Positions 34,653 to 47,389 of a stretch of 64,000 bases of DNA are shown in pieces (position 1 is the first letter of the stretch; the number at the start of each line of letters is the position of its first letter). Both the position numbers and the translations under genes were made by a program. This stretch comes from Pseudocolwellia sp048296855 (GTDB lineage: Bacteria > Pseudomonadota > Gammaproteobacteria > Enterobacterales > Alteromonadaceae). The notes under the pieces were generated by a model, which saw only the letters and a list, made by a program, of their open reading frames with translations, was not told the origin of the DNA and searched no databases. Location: the NCBI GenBank assembly GCA_048296855.1, contig CP182631.1. One strand, written 5' to 3'.

Positions 34653-35075
34653 TTATCCAGCCACTTTAGTTAAAGCAGCTTTCACTTCATGTTTTATCTT
34701 ATCTAGTGCATTATTATCATATGCAATTGCAGGAAATGCTCCCCATACAGGCTTAGGCCAAGCGATATCATCATTAAATCTCACAATATGATGAACATGC
34801 AACTGAGGACAAATATTACCAATAGCAGCAACATTAAGCTTGGTCCCTTTAAACATTGCCATTAACACTTCGCTTAATAAACTCGATTCATTTAAAAATT
34901 GAATTTGTTTTTCCCATTCAAGCTCATAAATATCTAAAACATCATTTATTTTAGGTACTAAAATAAACCATGGATATTGGCTGTCATTCATAAGCAATAC
35001 CTTACATAATGGAAATTCATAAACTTCAATACAATCTTTAGCTAACATTTCGTGAAGTTGAAAATCAGTATTCAT
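34653..35075 (-). CDS. HIT-domain protein
   Basis: 140 residues. It ends its core with QLHVHHIVR near residue 96, the H-x-H-x-H signature of the histidine triad hydrolases that cleave nucleotide phosphoramidates and dinucleotides. W-F-I-L-V-P-K near residue 36 is the usual preceding strand. The substrate is unknown. It lies 9 bp after the ylqF-like GTPase gene on the same strand, so the two are probably co-transcribed. Confidence 0.9.
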   Translation of the reverse strand: MNTDFQLHEMLAKDCIEVYEFPLCKVLLMNDSQYPWFILVPKINDVLDIYELEWEKQIQFLNESSLLSEVLMAMFKGTKLNVAAIGNICPQLHVHHIVRFNDDIAWPKPVWGAFPAIAYDNNALDKIKHEVKAALTKVAG

Positions 35076-35084
35076 CTTACTTTC

Positions 35085-36017
35085 CTATCTTTTATTTTTA
35101 CGACCGCGACCACGCGCTAATTTTTTAGCTTCTCTAGCTGCTATTTTATCTTCTTCGACTTTATCAAAATGAATAATTTCTTTTTCTACCATTTCAGGTG
35201 ATTCGAAGGTTATTGCCCCCAGTGTTTTATCGCGAATCTCATTAATTAAAATAGCAGATGCTTTATGGAAGTCTATGTGACCACCACTTTTCATACATCC
35301 TCTAACACGACCAATTTCTTCTAATAGTTCAATTTCTGTATCAGGTAAAATATCTAACTTATAACGTTCCCGTAATCTTTCAGGATATGCTTCAAGTAAG
35401 TACTCTGCAGCAAAACAAGCGATATCATCATGATCAAAAGCAGTATCTTTAACCGCACTAGTAATTGCTAAACGGTAACCGCTATTTTCATTTACAATTT
35501 TGGGCCACAACATACCGGGTGTATCATAAAGATATAATCCTTCTTCAAGTTTAATTCTTTGCTGACCTTTAGTAACTGCGGGCTCATTCCCTACTTTAGC
35601 TTTAGCTTTACCCACTAAAGTATTAAGCAATGTAGATTTACCTACATTCGGGATCCCCATAATAACAGCATTAATTTGCTTACCTGTTTCATCTTTATTT
35701 GGTGCTAGCTTACGAATTAACGCTGGTAGAGTTTTAGCAACACTTGGATTATCGGTAGTTAAAGCGATAGCTTTTACATTTTGTTGAGCTTCTAAATAGT
35801 CTAACCACATTTGTGTTTTAACAGGATCGGCAAGATCGGATTTATTTAATATTTTAATTAATGGCTTATCACCTCTTATCTCAGTGATCATAGGGTTTTC
35901 ACTACTGAAAGGTAAACGTGCGTCACACACCTCAATAACCACATCAATCTGAGGAAGAATGTCTTTTATTTCTCTTTGAGCTTTATGCATGTGCCCAGGA
36001 AACCAATTAATCGCCAT
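35085..36017 (-). CDS. ylqF: Ribosome biogenesis GTPase YlqF (RbgA family)
   Basis: 310 residues with circularly permuted GTPase motifs: NKSD (G4) near residue 58 comes before GIPNVGKST (G1) near residue 121 and DTPG (G3) near residue 165. It begins INWFPGHMHKAQREI, the YlqF signature. It assists late assembly of the large ribosomal subunit. The C-terminus is very basic (KKLARGRGRKNKR), fitting rRNA binding. The HIT gene follows 9 bp later. Confidence 0.93.
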   Translation of the reverse strand: MAINWFPGHMHKAQREIKDILPQIDVVIEVCDARLPFSSENPMITEIRGDKPLIKILNKSDLADPVKTQMWLDYLEAQQNVKAIALTTDNPSVAKTLPALIRKLAPNKDETGKQINAVIMGIPNVGKSTLLNTLVGKAKAKVGNEPAVTKGQQRIKLEEGLYLYDTPGMLWPKIVNENSGYRLAITSAVKDTAFDHDDIACFAAEYLLEAYPERLRERYKLDILPDTEIELLEEIGRVRGCMKSGGHIDFHKASAILINEIRDKTLGAITFESPEMVEKEIIHFDKVEEDKIAAREAKKLARGRGRKNKR

Positions 36018-36182
36018 TTTATTAAATTTTCATGAAGTATAATTATTTATATTTTATCAAAATTCAGTCAACACAACATTACTTTTAAAAAATAGAACAG
36101 TGAGTTTACCCTATTTTATGACAAATTAGACTTACGATACTCTTCGTACTATATTTATAAAAAACTTATAAAGGAAATGACT

Positions 36183-36578
36183 ATGAGCCGAAGAGATCAC
36201 AAACATGAGATAGAGCAAAGCGAAGTAGATATGACACCAATGTTAGACATTGTGTTCATAATGCTGATATTTTTTATTGTAACTACATCATTTGTTAAAG
36301 AAGAAGGGATACTCGTTAATCGACCAGAAACTTCAAAATCACCTAAGAGTAATGATCCAATAATACTAGTTAAGATAAATGAAACAGGGCTAATCACATT
36401 TAACGGAAAACTTGTCGACATAGAAAGACTACCCGCACGTATCGAAAATTTTTTAGCAAAAAGCCAAACAAAGAGTGCGGTAGTAATACCTAGCGATGAA
36501 ACTTCTCATGAAAATGTAGTTAAAGTACTTGATCAAATCAGAAATTTTAATCAATTAACCATATCTATTGGTAAGTAA
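36183..36578 (+). CDS. exbD: ExbD/TolR-family biopolymer transport protein
   Basis: 131 residues from the ATG at 36183. AAGGAA at 36171-36176 abuts the in-frame ATG at 36177 but is well spaced for 36183, so the latter is chosen. One membrane helix (about 21-40) begins with DMTPMLDIVFIMLIFFIVTTSF, which carries the proton-relay Asp. The periplasmic part ends normally at TISIGK. ExbD works with ExbB and TonB to energise outer-membrane receptors. No exbB or tonB lies nearby. The first IS630 copy starts at the base right after its TAA. Confidence 0.9.
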   Translation: MSRRDHKHEIEQSEVDMTPMLDIVFIMLIFFIVTTSFVKEEGILVNRPETSKSPKSNDPIILVKINETGLITFNGKLVDIERLPARIENFLAKSQTKSAVVIPSDETSHENVVKVLDQIRNFNQLTISIGK

Positions 36579-37476
36579 TACCAATTAGTCTAATTATGTG
36601 ATCTAATGTCATTTATTTACTCATAATAAATGACATTGAACACTCATAGCTCACAAGAATTAAAAATACTCTCCAACAAAGTAAAAGATCATCGAATGAG
36701 ACTGCGCTTGCTAGCCGTTTCGCACTTTAAATCGGGTAAGAATAGATCAGAAGTTGCTAGAACACTTAATATAAGTAGAAGAATTGTTAATGATTGGGTT
36801 GCGAACTACATCAGCGAAGGTTTACTTGGTCTTGAGAGTAAAAAACCTACAGGGCGATCTAGCTATCTTACAGAGCAAGATAAAGAAATATTGAGTCAAT
36901 ATATAAAGGCTCAATGCCAATCCGATATGGGTGGACGACTAACGGGTGAGTGTATCCAACTATATATCAACGCTAATTTTGATGTTGATTATCATCCCAA
37001 CGCCATTTATAAGTTATTAAAATCAATGGGATTTAGCTGGATAACAAGTCGCTCTCGACACCCAAAACAGTCTGATGAAGTACAAGAAGATTTTAAAAAA
37101 ATTCGAAAGTGAAATGATCCGCACGATCCCATGGAATGTGAGGCTTAAAGAGATAGATGTGTGGTTCCAAGACGAAGCACGTTTTGGACAGCAAAATACA
37201 ACGACAAGGCTCTGGGCAGAGAAAGGAACAAGACCGAGAGCCGTTAGGCAACAACAGTTTGAATACGCTTACCTTTTTGGTGCTGTTTGCCCATCAACAG
37301 GCGCAACTGAGGCACTGATTTCTCCAGTAATGAACATGGATGTAATGGAACAACATTTGGCTTTAATTTCTCAAAAAACTCAAGAAGGACGACATGCGGT
37401 GATCGTTGTCGATGGTGCTGCATGGCACCAAGTTTACCTTGCTGATAAATTTAGCAACGTAACGATCATTAAGTTA
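36579..37476 (+). mobile_element. IS630-family element, copy 1, 3'-truncated
   Basis: The left end TACCAATTAGTCTAATT starts directly after the exbD stop codon. The copy runs 898 bp and is cut at AAGTTA, where copy 2 begins. It differs from copies 2 and 3 at several positions and has seven As at its slippery tract, not eight. Confidence 0.85.
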
Positions 37477-37491
37477 TACCAATTAGTCTAA
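36630..37491 (+). pseudogene. Truncated IS630 transposase, copy 1
   Basis: An HTH-containing first frame ends DFKKIRK at 37112, and the catalytic part continues in another frame to 37491. The A-tract at the junction has seven As, which puts the second frame +1 relative to the first. The catalytic part has the first acidic residue (WFQDEARFG) and second (VVDGAAWHQ) but lacks the third (SPELNPIE). It cannot make an active enzyme. Confidence 0.85.
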
Positions 37492-38375
37492 TTATATGAT
37501 CTAATGTCATTTATTTACTCATAATAAATCACATTGAACACTCATAGCTCACAAGAATTAAAAATACTCTCCAACAAAGTAAAAGATCATCGAATGAGGC
37601 TACGCTTGCTAGCCGTTTCACACTTTAAATCGGGTAAGAATAGATCAGAAGTTGCTAGAACACTTAATATAAGTAGAAGAATTGTTAATGATTGGGTTGC
37701 GAACTACATCAGCAAAGGTTTACTTGGTCTTGAGAGTAAAAAACCTACAGGGCGACCTAGCTATCTTACAGAGCAAGATAAAGAAATATTGAGTCAATAT
37801 ATAAAGGCTCAATGCCAATCCGATATGGGTGGACGACTAACGGGTGAGTGTATCCGACTATATATCAACGCTAATTTTGATGTTGATTATCATCCCAACG
37901 CCATTTATAAGTTATTAAAATCAATGGGATTTAGCTGGATAACAAGTCGCTCACGACACCCAAAACAGTCTGATGAAGTACAAGAAGATTTTAAAAAAAA
38001 TTCGAAAGTGAAATGATCCGCACGCTCCCATGGAATGTGAGGCTTAAAGAGATAGATGTGTGGTTCCAAGACGAAGCACGTTTTGGACAGCAAAATACAA
38101 CGACAAGGCTCTGGGCAGAGAAAGGAACAAGACCGAGAGCCGTTAGGCAACAACAGTTTGAATACGCTTACCTTTTTGGTGCTGTTTGCCCATCAACAGG
38201 CGCAACTGAGGCACTGATTTCTCCAGTAATGAACATGGATGTAATGGAACAACATTTGGCTTTAATTTCTCAAAAAACTCAAGAAGGACGACATGCGGTG
38301 ATCGTTGTCGATGGTGCTGCATGGCACCAAGCTTACCTTGCTGATAAATTTAACAACGTAACGATCATTAAGTTA
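37477..38375 (+). mobile_element. IS630-family element, copy 2, 3'-truncated
   Basis: An 899-bp unit with left end TACCAATTAGTC that stops at the same AAGTTA as copy 1, where copy 3 begins. It is almost identical to the first 899 bp of copy 3, including the eight-A tract, so the two separated recently. Confidence 0.85.
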
Positions 38376-38390
38376 TACCAATTAGTCTAA
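37534..38390 (+). pseudogene. Truncated IS630 transposase, copy 2
   Basis: The first frame (37534-38016, TTG start) has the helix-turn-helix part (SEVARTLNISRRIVNDWVAN). The second (38013-38390) has two of three catalytic acidic residues and is cut before the third. Its last residues are read into the left end of copy 3. Confidence 0.85.
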
Positions 38391-38432
38391 TTATATGATC
38401 TAATGTCATTTATTTACTCATAATAAATCACA

Positions 38433-38915
38433 TTGAACACTCATAGCTCACAAGAATTAAAAATACTCTCCAACAAAGTAAAAGATCATCGAATGAGGCT
38501 ACGCTTGCTAGCCGTTTCACACTTTAAATCGGGTAAGAATAGATCAGAAGTTGCTAGAACACTTAATATAAGTAGAAGAATTGTTAATGATTGGGTTGCG
38601 AACTACATCAGCAAAGGTTTACTTGGTCTTGAGAGTAAAAAACCTACAGGGCGACCTAGCTATCTTACAGAGCAAGATAAAGAAATATTGAGTCAATATA
38701 TAAAGGCTCAATGCCAATCCGATATGGGTGGACGACTAACGGGTGAGTGTATCCGACTATATATCAACGCTAATTTTGATGTTGATTATCATCCCAACGC
38801 CATTTATAAGTTATTAAAATCAATGGGATTTAGCTGGATAACAAGTCGCTCACGACACCCAAAACAGTCTGATGAAGTACAAGAAGATTTTAAAAAAAAT
38901 TCGAAAGTGAAATGA
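38433..38915 (+). CDS. IS630 transposase, N-terminal frame (OrfA)
   Basis: 160 residues from a TTG start. It holds the DNA-binding region with NRSEVARTLNISRRIVNDWV (about residues 38-57) and a second helix-turn-helix (about 90-140). It ends DFKKNSKVK just past an eight-A tract. The stop overlaps the next start as ATGA. A -1 slip at A-AAA-AAT inside the A-tract would join it to the catalytic frame, reading KKFESEMIRT. Confidence 0.88.
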   Translation: MNTHSSQELKILSNKVKDHRMRLRLLAVSHFKSGKNRSEVARTLNISRRIVNDWVANYISKGLLGLESKKPTGRPSYLTEQDKEILSQYIKAQCQSDMGGRLTGECIRLYINANFDVDYHPNAIYKLLKSMGFSWITSRSRHPKQSDEVQEDFKKNSKVK

Positions 38916-39472
38916 TCCGCACGCTCCCATGGAATGTGAGGCTTAAAGAGATAGATGTGTGGTTCCAAGACGAAGCACGTTTTGGACAGCAAAATACAAC
39001 GACAAGGCTCTGGGCAGAGAAAGGAACAAGACCGAGAGCCGTTAGGCAACAACAGTTTGAATACGCTTACCTTTTTGGTGCTGTTTGCCCATCAACAGGC
39101 GCAACTGAGGCACTGATTTCTCCAGTAATGAACATGGATGTAATGGAACAACATTTGGCTTTAATTTCTCAAAAAACTCAAGAAGGACGACATGCGGTGA
39201 TCGTTGTCGATGGTGCTGCATGGCACCAAGCTTACCTTGCTGATAAATTTAACAACGTAACGATCATTAAGTTACCACCGTATTCACCCGAGTTGAATCC
39301 AATAGAGCAAGTTTGGAGTTGGTTGCGCCAACATCATTTAGCGAATAGGTGCTTTCAAGGCTATGATGACATCCTCGATGCTTGCTCTGATGCATGGAAC
39401 TCATTTGTGAGTGATGCAAAGCGGGTCATGAAAATGTGTAGTAGAGATTGGATTAAGGTGGGAAAAACTTAA
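38912..39472 (+). CDS. IS630 transposase, catalytic frame (OrfB)
   Basis: 186 residues with all three catalytic acidic residues: WFQDEARFG near residue 15, VIVVDGAAWHQ near residue 102 and SPELNPIE near residue 131. This is the D-D-E pattern of IS630/Tc1-mariner transposases. It can be made either by re-initiation at the overlapping ATG or by -1 frameshifting from OrfA. No third frame is needed. Confidence 0.88.
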   Translation: MIRTLPWNVRLKEIDVWFQDEARFGQQNTTTRLWAEKGTRPRAVRQQQFEYAYLFGAVCPSTGATEALISPVMNMDVMEQHLALISQKTQEGRHAVIVVDGAAWHQAYLADKFNNVTIIKLPPYSPELNPIEQVWSWLRQHHLANRCFQGYDDILDACSDAWNSFVSDAKRVMKMCSRDWIKVGKT

Positions 39473-39541
39473 GATGGAATGGTATAAAAACAATGTATGT
39501 TCGACCTTGGAACGACTGCTGCAATGTTTAACACCAGACAG

Positions 39542-39574
39542 CAAAAAGCCCAACTCTTTCGAGTCGGGCTTTTC
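39542..39574 (-). terminator. rRNA operon terminator
   Basis: On the minus strand GCCCGACTC pairs with GAGTTGGGC around a GAAA loop, followed by five Ts. It lies just past the 5S gene. Confidence 0.9.
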
Positions 39575-39583
39575 TTAATGAGA

Positions 39584-39701
39584 AGCCTAGCAATGTCCTA
39601 CTCTCACATGGGAACTCCCACACTACCATCGGCGCTAATGCATTTCACTTCTGAGTTCGGAATGGGATCAGGTGGGTCTACATCGCTATTGTCGCTAGAC
39701 A
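39584..39701 (-). rRNA. rrf: 5S ribosomal RNA
   Basis: About 117 nt. On the minus strand it begins GTCTAGCGAC and ends GCTAGGC, which pair as helix I. The interior has CCGAACTCAGAAGTGAAA and GCCGATGGTAGTGTGGG, the universal 5S blocks. Ends are set by the terminal helix and may be off by one or two bases. Confidence 0.95.
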
Positions 39702-39825
39702 AAAAAGGTCAATCTTGAAAGCCTTTCAACAAAAAATTATTTTCATTGAACTATAAATACGTTTTAATCTCTTATTCGCACATGTGTACGTGTCACTCAT
39801 AGAGTGTGTCAAACTTCATACAAAA

Positions 39826-39842
39826 CTATTTAGGTGTTGTAT

Positions 39843-39849
<7 letters not shown>
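39826..39849 (-). other. 3' arm of the 23S rRNA processing stem
   Basis: CTATTTAGG and GTTGTATGGTTAAG here are complementary to the stretch at 42725-42747 before 23S. Together they form the stem cut by RNase III during maturation of 23S rRNA. Confidence 0.75.
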
Positions 39850-42724
<2,875 letters not shown>

Positions 42725-42731
<7 letters not shown>

Positions 42732-42747
42732 ATACAACCCTAAATAG
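42725..42747 (-). other. 5' arm of the 23S rRNA processing stem
   Basis: Complementary over about 22 positions to 39826-39849 at the other end of 23S, with one extra base in the other arm. It spans the 5' end of the mature 23S. Confidence 0.75.
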
Positions 42748-43181
42748 TCTCGAAAGAATATTAAGTACACCGTGGTGACTAAACCACAGTAATTGTAAAG
42801 TCTGACATTTTCACGCACACATTGTGTGTCTTGAATAAGAGTTGATATATTCTTACGAATATATCGGGTTGATAGCGTCTCCGAGGAGGAGCCACTATCA
42901 CCATCATCACTTCCCGATAAAAGAAGTAACAATAGCTTGGTATTTATACGTTACAAACAACAGCGCGACACCGTTGAGTGCTATATAAATACCGGTATTT
43001 ATATCAGCTTTCCAGATTGTTAAAGAACTTAATCTCAGCACGCATTCGGCTAAAATTTTGGTTTGACCTCCACGGATGGAGGAAAACCCGAGAAACGTAC
43101 GGAACGTTTCCGGTAAAAAACCAAACTTAATGTGTTCACTTAGAACAAGTTAAGTTTGGTCTCTTTCTTTTGAAGAAAAAG
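42732..43181 (-). other. tRNA-Ala to 23S spacer with boxA and hairpins
   Basis: 450 bp of transcribed spacer. A boxA-like antitermination signal (TTCTTTAACAA on the minus strand) lies at about 43022-43033. Two hairpins sit at 43067-43082 (CCTCC-ACGGAT-GGAGG) and 43092-43110 (GAAACGT-ACGGA-ACGTTTC). No second tRNA is present. Confidence 0.7.
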
Positions 43182-43257
43182 TGGTGGAGCTAAGCAGGAT
43201 CGAACTGCTGACCTCCTGCGTGCAAGGCAGGCGCTCTCCCAGCTGAGCTATAGCCCC
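43182..43257 (-). tRNA. tRNA-Ala (anticodon TGC)
   Basis: 76 nt including the encoded CCA. On the minus strand it reads GGGGCTATAGCTCAGCTGG at the 5' end, has the anticodon loop CTTGCACG with TGC at 43222-43224, the T-loop GTTCGATCC and ends GCTCCACCA. It lies in the 16S-23S spacer; a tRNA-Ile, often paired with it, is absent. Confidence 0.97.
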
Positions 43258-43291
43258 ATATTTTTTATGAGGTGTGCACTTCTTCTATTTC

Positions 43292-43318
43292 GTTATCAGG
43301 CAATTTGTGTGAACACTC
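43292..43318 (-). other. 3' arm of the 16S rRNA processing stem
   Basis: This 27-base stretch is complementary, with one mismatch, to 45164-45190 upstream of 16S. The two form the long stem cut by RNase III. Confidence 0.85.
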
Positions 43319-43320
43319 TT

Positions 43321-43369
43321 GGTACAGGATGTACCTGTGTCGATTAGCCACGGATGGCAAATAATCGAC
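43321..43369 (-). repeat. Two small hairpins after 16S with ACGGAT/AGGAT loops
   Basis: GGTAC-AGGAT-GTACC at 43321-43335, then GTCGATTA with an inner GCC-ACGGAT-GGC and TAATCGAC at 43339-43369. They lie between the processing stem and the 3' end of 16S and share their loop with the hairpins before 23S. Confidence 0.6.
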
Positions 43370-43410
43370 CTAAATAAATCTTATACCCATTAAAACGTTT
43401 TACTTCAAGA

Positions 43411-44952
<1,542 letters not shown>

Positions 44953-45163
44953 ATAAATCGTTTGTGCATCTTGCGATGCTGCTCAATGAATTCTGTCGTG
45001 TTACCAACCGAAGTCAGTAACTACATAAAACGTACAATCTAATCAAAGATTAAATTATACTTTTTTGTGTGACATCAACATAAGCTGTTTTACGTCTTTT
45101 CTATTTATTAAGTAGTAAACTACCTAACGCATAAAACCGACTATGTAAAATCAATCTTAATGT

Positions 45164-45190
45164 GAGTGTTCACACAAATTGCATGATAAC
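45164..45190 (-). other. 5' arm of the 16S rRNA processing stem
   Basis: Complementary over 27 bases, one mismatch, to 43292-43318 on the other side of 16S. This placement is that of the RNase III stem in other rRNA operons. Confidence 0.85.
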
Positions 45191-45288
45191 TAATTTTTAA
45201 AGAAAGGCTTCTTTTTATAAAAGAAGCAAGAGGTTAATCGCATTCGTTAAGCTCTTTTGCTGCAGGCCTTGCCTAAAGCGAGATGCGC

Positions 45289-45316
45289 ATTCTACGCGCC
45301 TCAGTTTTGATGTCAA
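45289..45316 (-). promoter_or_regulatory. rrn promoter (proximal)
   Basis: On the minus strand a perfect -35 TTGACA (45311-45316), a 16-bp spacer and -10 TAGAAT (45289-45294), followed by a GC-rich GCGCATC discriminator. That discriminator is typical of growth-rate and ppGpp-controlled rRNA promoters. AT-rich sequence upstream could be an UP element. Predicted transcription start near 45281. Confidence 0.85.
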
Positions 45317-45482
45317 CAACTTTTTGAAATTCTTTTTAAAAGATTTTAAAAGTTATCTTTCGTTTAATTCGTCAATTAAGCCTAACTAAACCTATCAAAA
45401 CGTCCACTTCGCTGTCCTTATTCTGTGAACTCAGTATTTCCTATACTTACCTTCTCTGGGTTTCCCTGAAGAAGTGGAGCGC

Positions 45483-45510
45483 ATTTTAGAGATTTTTGAG
45501 GTGACGTCAA
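45483..45510 (-). promoter_or_regulatory. rrn promoter (distal)
   Basis: On the minus strand -35 TTGACG (45505-45510), a 16-bp spacer and -10 TAAAAT (45483-45488), again followed by a GC-rich GCGCTCC discriminator. It lies 194 bp upstream of the proximal promoter and has the same spacing and discriminator type. Confidence 0.78.
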
Positions 45511-45871
45511 CACTTATTTTGAAAAAACTTTCTGTTTGTTGGATTTTCACACAGACGTTGGTTTTATTGTGTTATTTACCAACATTTAGTGTATTTAAAG
45601 AGCTATTTATCAGTGGTATACATGACTTGATATACGTTAACTGTTTTCTTTTTTTTATGTTAACGGCTGTCTTTTTTTAATGTTAACGGCTGATTATATG
45701 TACTTTGATGGTTTAACCTTAAATAATAGAGCCGAATCTAAACCTTAAATGTTTTAATTAATATTTACCTGTTTAGAATCTCTAGCAGTAAAAAATAAAA
45801 ACACTATTGATAAAGACTAAAAAAAGTCCCCCCATCCAAAGTAACTTCTTGTTCATTAATACCGTTATAAT

Positions 45872-46684
45872 CTATTTATCAGAGGACTCTTTTTCAACTT
45901 CATCTGCGCACTCTTTGAAGTCTGCATCTTTATCATCACCAACAACATGTTCTAATTTAAGCTTCCTTACTCCACGAATTGTAGTAAATGGGCCAGAAAA
46001 AGCGTAAATAACAAATATAATCAGTAATACATTTTCAGGACTAGAAGCAACGATGATAAAAGCGAGGACTATGAGTAGTACAACTACAAAATTAACTCTA
46101 CCTTTCCAGTCAACATCTTTAAAACTACTATATCTAAAGTTACTCACCATTAATAACCCCGTCACAATAGTAATAACCCCCATTAAATAACCATAATCAT
46201 TACCAACGACTTGATAAGATGTTCCTACCCACACTATACTAGCTACTACACCCGCTGCTGCTGGGCTCGCTAATCCTTGAAAATATCGTTTGTCTGCCAC
46301 ACCAACCTGTGTGTTAAATCGAGCTAACCTTAATGCGGCACTCGCTACAAAAACAAAAGCAGCTAGCCAACCAAACTTTCCAAAATCAGCTAAAGCCCAG
46401 TTATAAACAACTAACCCGGGGGCTATTCCAAATGAAACCATATCAGCCATGCTGTCGTATTCAGCTCCAAACTCACTTTGTGTATTTGTCATTCTAGCAA
46501 CACGACCATCTAAACCATCGAAAACCATTGCCACGAATATTGCGATAGCCGCACTTTCAAAATGTCCATTCATTGAAGAAACAATTGCAAAAAAGCCAAA
46601 AAATAAGCCAGCTGTTGTTAATAGATTTGGAAGAAGGTAAATCCCTTTATTTGGATTTTTTCCATTTGAAGAATTTTGTGTCAT
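45872..46684 (-). CDS. pssA: CDP-diacylglycerol--serine O-phosphatidyltransferase
   Basis: 270 residues with six or more membrane helices. Near residue 57 it has the CDP-alcohol phosphotransferase signature D-G-L-D-G-R-V-A-R followed by G-A-E-Y-D-S-M-A-D, whose aspartates bind metal and CDP. FGIAPGLVVY after it and ALRLARFN are typical of the type II PssA. It makes phosphatidylserine, the precursor of phosphatidylethanolamine, in the inner membrane. The C-terminus is an acidic tail. No operon partner is seen; it ends toward the rRNA promoter region. Confidence 0.93.
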   Translation of the reverse strand: MTQNSSNGKNPNKGIYLLPNLLTTAGLFFGFFAIVSSMNGHFESAAIAIFVAMVFDGLDGRVARMTNTQSEFGAEYDSMADMVSFGIAPGLVVYNWALADFGKFGWLAAFVFVASAALRLARFNTQVGVADKRYFQGLASPAAAGVVASIVWVGTSYQVVGNDYGYLMGVITIVTGLLMVSNFRYSSFKDVDWKGRVNFVVVLLIVLAFIIVASSPENVLLIIFVIYAFSGPFTTIRGVRKLKLEHVVGDDKDADFKECADEVEKESSDK

Positions 46685-46897
46685 TTTAAAGCCGTTCTTT
46701 TATACGAAATGTTTACGTGAATTTAGCATAACTATAATTAACTACGATAGCGTATTTGAGTTTATTCAGGTAAAAAGCTATAAAATGTTTGAATAATAAG
46801 TAGGTATTGTTATAAATTCATATATTAAATAACTTAAGTTAGTAGATAAGCCATATAATTTACTAAAATAAGCTTAAAAAAATAAAGAGTTTTTAAA

Positions 46898-47344
46898 ATG
46901 AAATGTTTATCAAAAGTCTTATTACTTGCTTTTAGTTTCAATGTCATTGCTGATGATGTAGTTATATATAGATGGGTAGATGAAAACAATGTGGCTCACT
47001 TCAGCCAAAACCAGCCCAAAACTGGTGACTTTACTGAAATAGTAATGGCTAAATCTAATATTCCAAATATAAAAAATAACACCTCACCTTCAGAATCTAA
47101 TGTAGCCTCATTAGAAAAAGATAAAAAAGAAGAACAAACATCAAAAAACAAACTACTTGATACTGCAGGAAAGTGTGAAGAAGCTAAAAATAACTTAGCA
47201 ACACTAACCGACTTTTCTCGTGTACGCTTTGTTGATGCTAATGGTGAAACTCAAATTTTAGATGAAGAAAAACAAGCGGAACAAATAGCAATTAATAAAA
47301 AACGAATTGAAGTTTACTGTACTAACTCATCCAACAAGAAATAA
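46898..47344 (+). CDS. DUF4124-domain periplasmic protein
   Basis: 148 residues with a signal peptide (about 1-18). The mature N-terminus reads VVIYRWVDENNVAHFSQNQP, the YRW.D..G..H(Y/F)S..P pattern of DUF4124. A lysine- and glutamate-rich linker (about 68-90) leads to a helical C-terminus with two cysteines. The family's function is unknown. It converges with clpB, with a strong shared terminator between them. Confidence 0.85.
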   Translation: MKCLSKVLLLAFSFNVIADDVVIYRWVDENNVAHFSQNQPKTGDFTEIVMAKSNIPNIKNNTSPSESNVASLEKDKKEEQTSKNKLLDTAGKCEEAKNNLATLTDFSRVRFVDANGETQILDEEKQAEQIAINKKRIEVYCTNSSNKK

Positions 47345-47351
47345 TAAAATA

Positions 47352-47382
47352 GCTCCTATAATAAAAAATATATTATAGGAGC
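47352..47382. terminator. Bidirectional terminator between DUF4124 gene and clpB
   Basis: GCTCCTATAATA pairs perfectly with TATTATAGGAGC around a seven-base loop. A/T-rich runs flank it on both sides. Confidence 0.8.
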
Positions 47383-47389
47383 AAATATT

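Larger units (their letters stand above)
38376..39484 (+). mobile_element. IS630-family insertion sequence, complete copy 3
   Basis: About 1109 bp. The left end (TACCAATTAG) and the reverse of the right end (TACCATTCCATCTTAAG) are imperfect inverted repeats, and both are flanked by TA, as expected for IS630 family elements that insert at TA. It contains two overlapping frames that together make a complete DDE transposase. It is the only potentially active copy here. Confidence 0.88.
44953..45871. other. rRNA operon leader and promoter region
   Basis: 920 bp without a supported gene. From 16S upward it holds the 16S leader with a boxA-like CTTTCTTTAAAAAT on the minus strand (about 45193-45206) and the processing-stem arm. 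Two rrn promoters follow, and a short direct repeat containing ATGTTAACGGCTG sits at about 45656-45692. The rest, up to the pssA stop, is AT-rich. Confidence 0.65.

Noticed and set aside
36579..39484. Repeats at 37-39 kb as a CRISPR or gene-family array
   Set aside because: The unit is about 899 bp, encodes a transposase and has IS630-type ends at TA.
43258..43410. A tRNA-Ile in the spacer
   Set aside because: I looked for a second cloverleaf on the minus strand and found only small hairpins.
45474..45680. 68-codon plus-strand frame upstream of the rRNA operon
   Set aside because: It overlaps the distal rrn promoter, has no ribosome binding site and is low-complexity and hydrophobic by composition.
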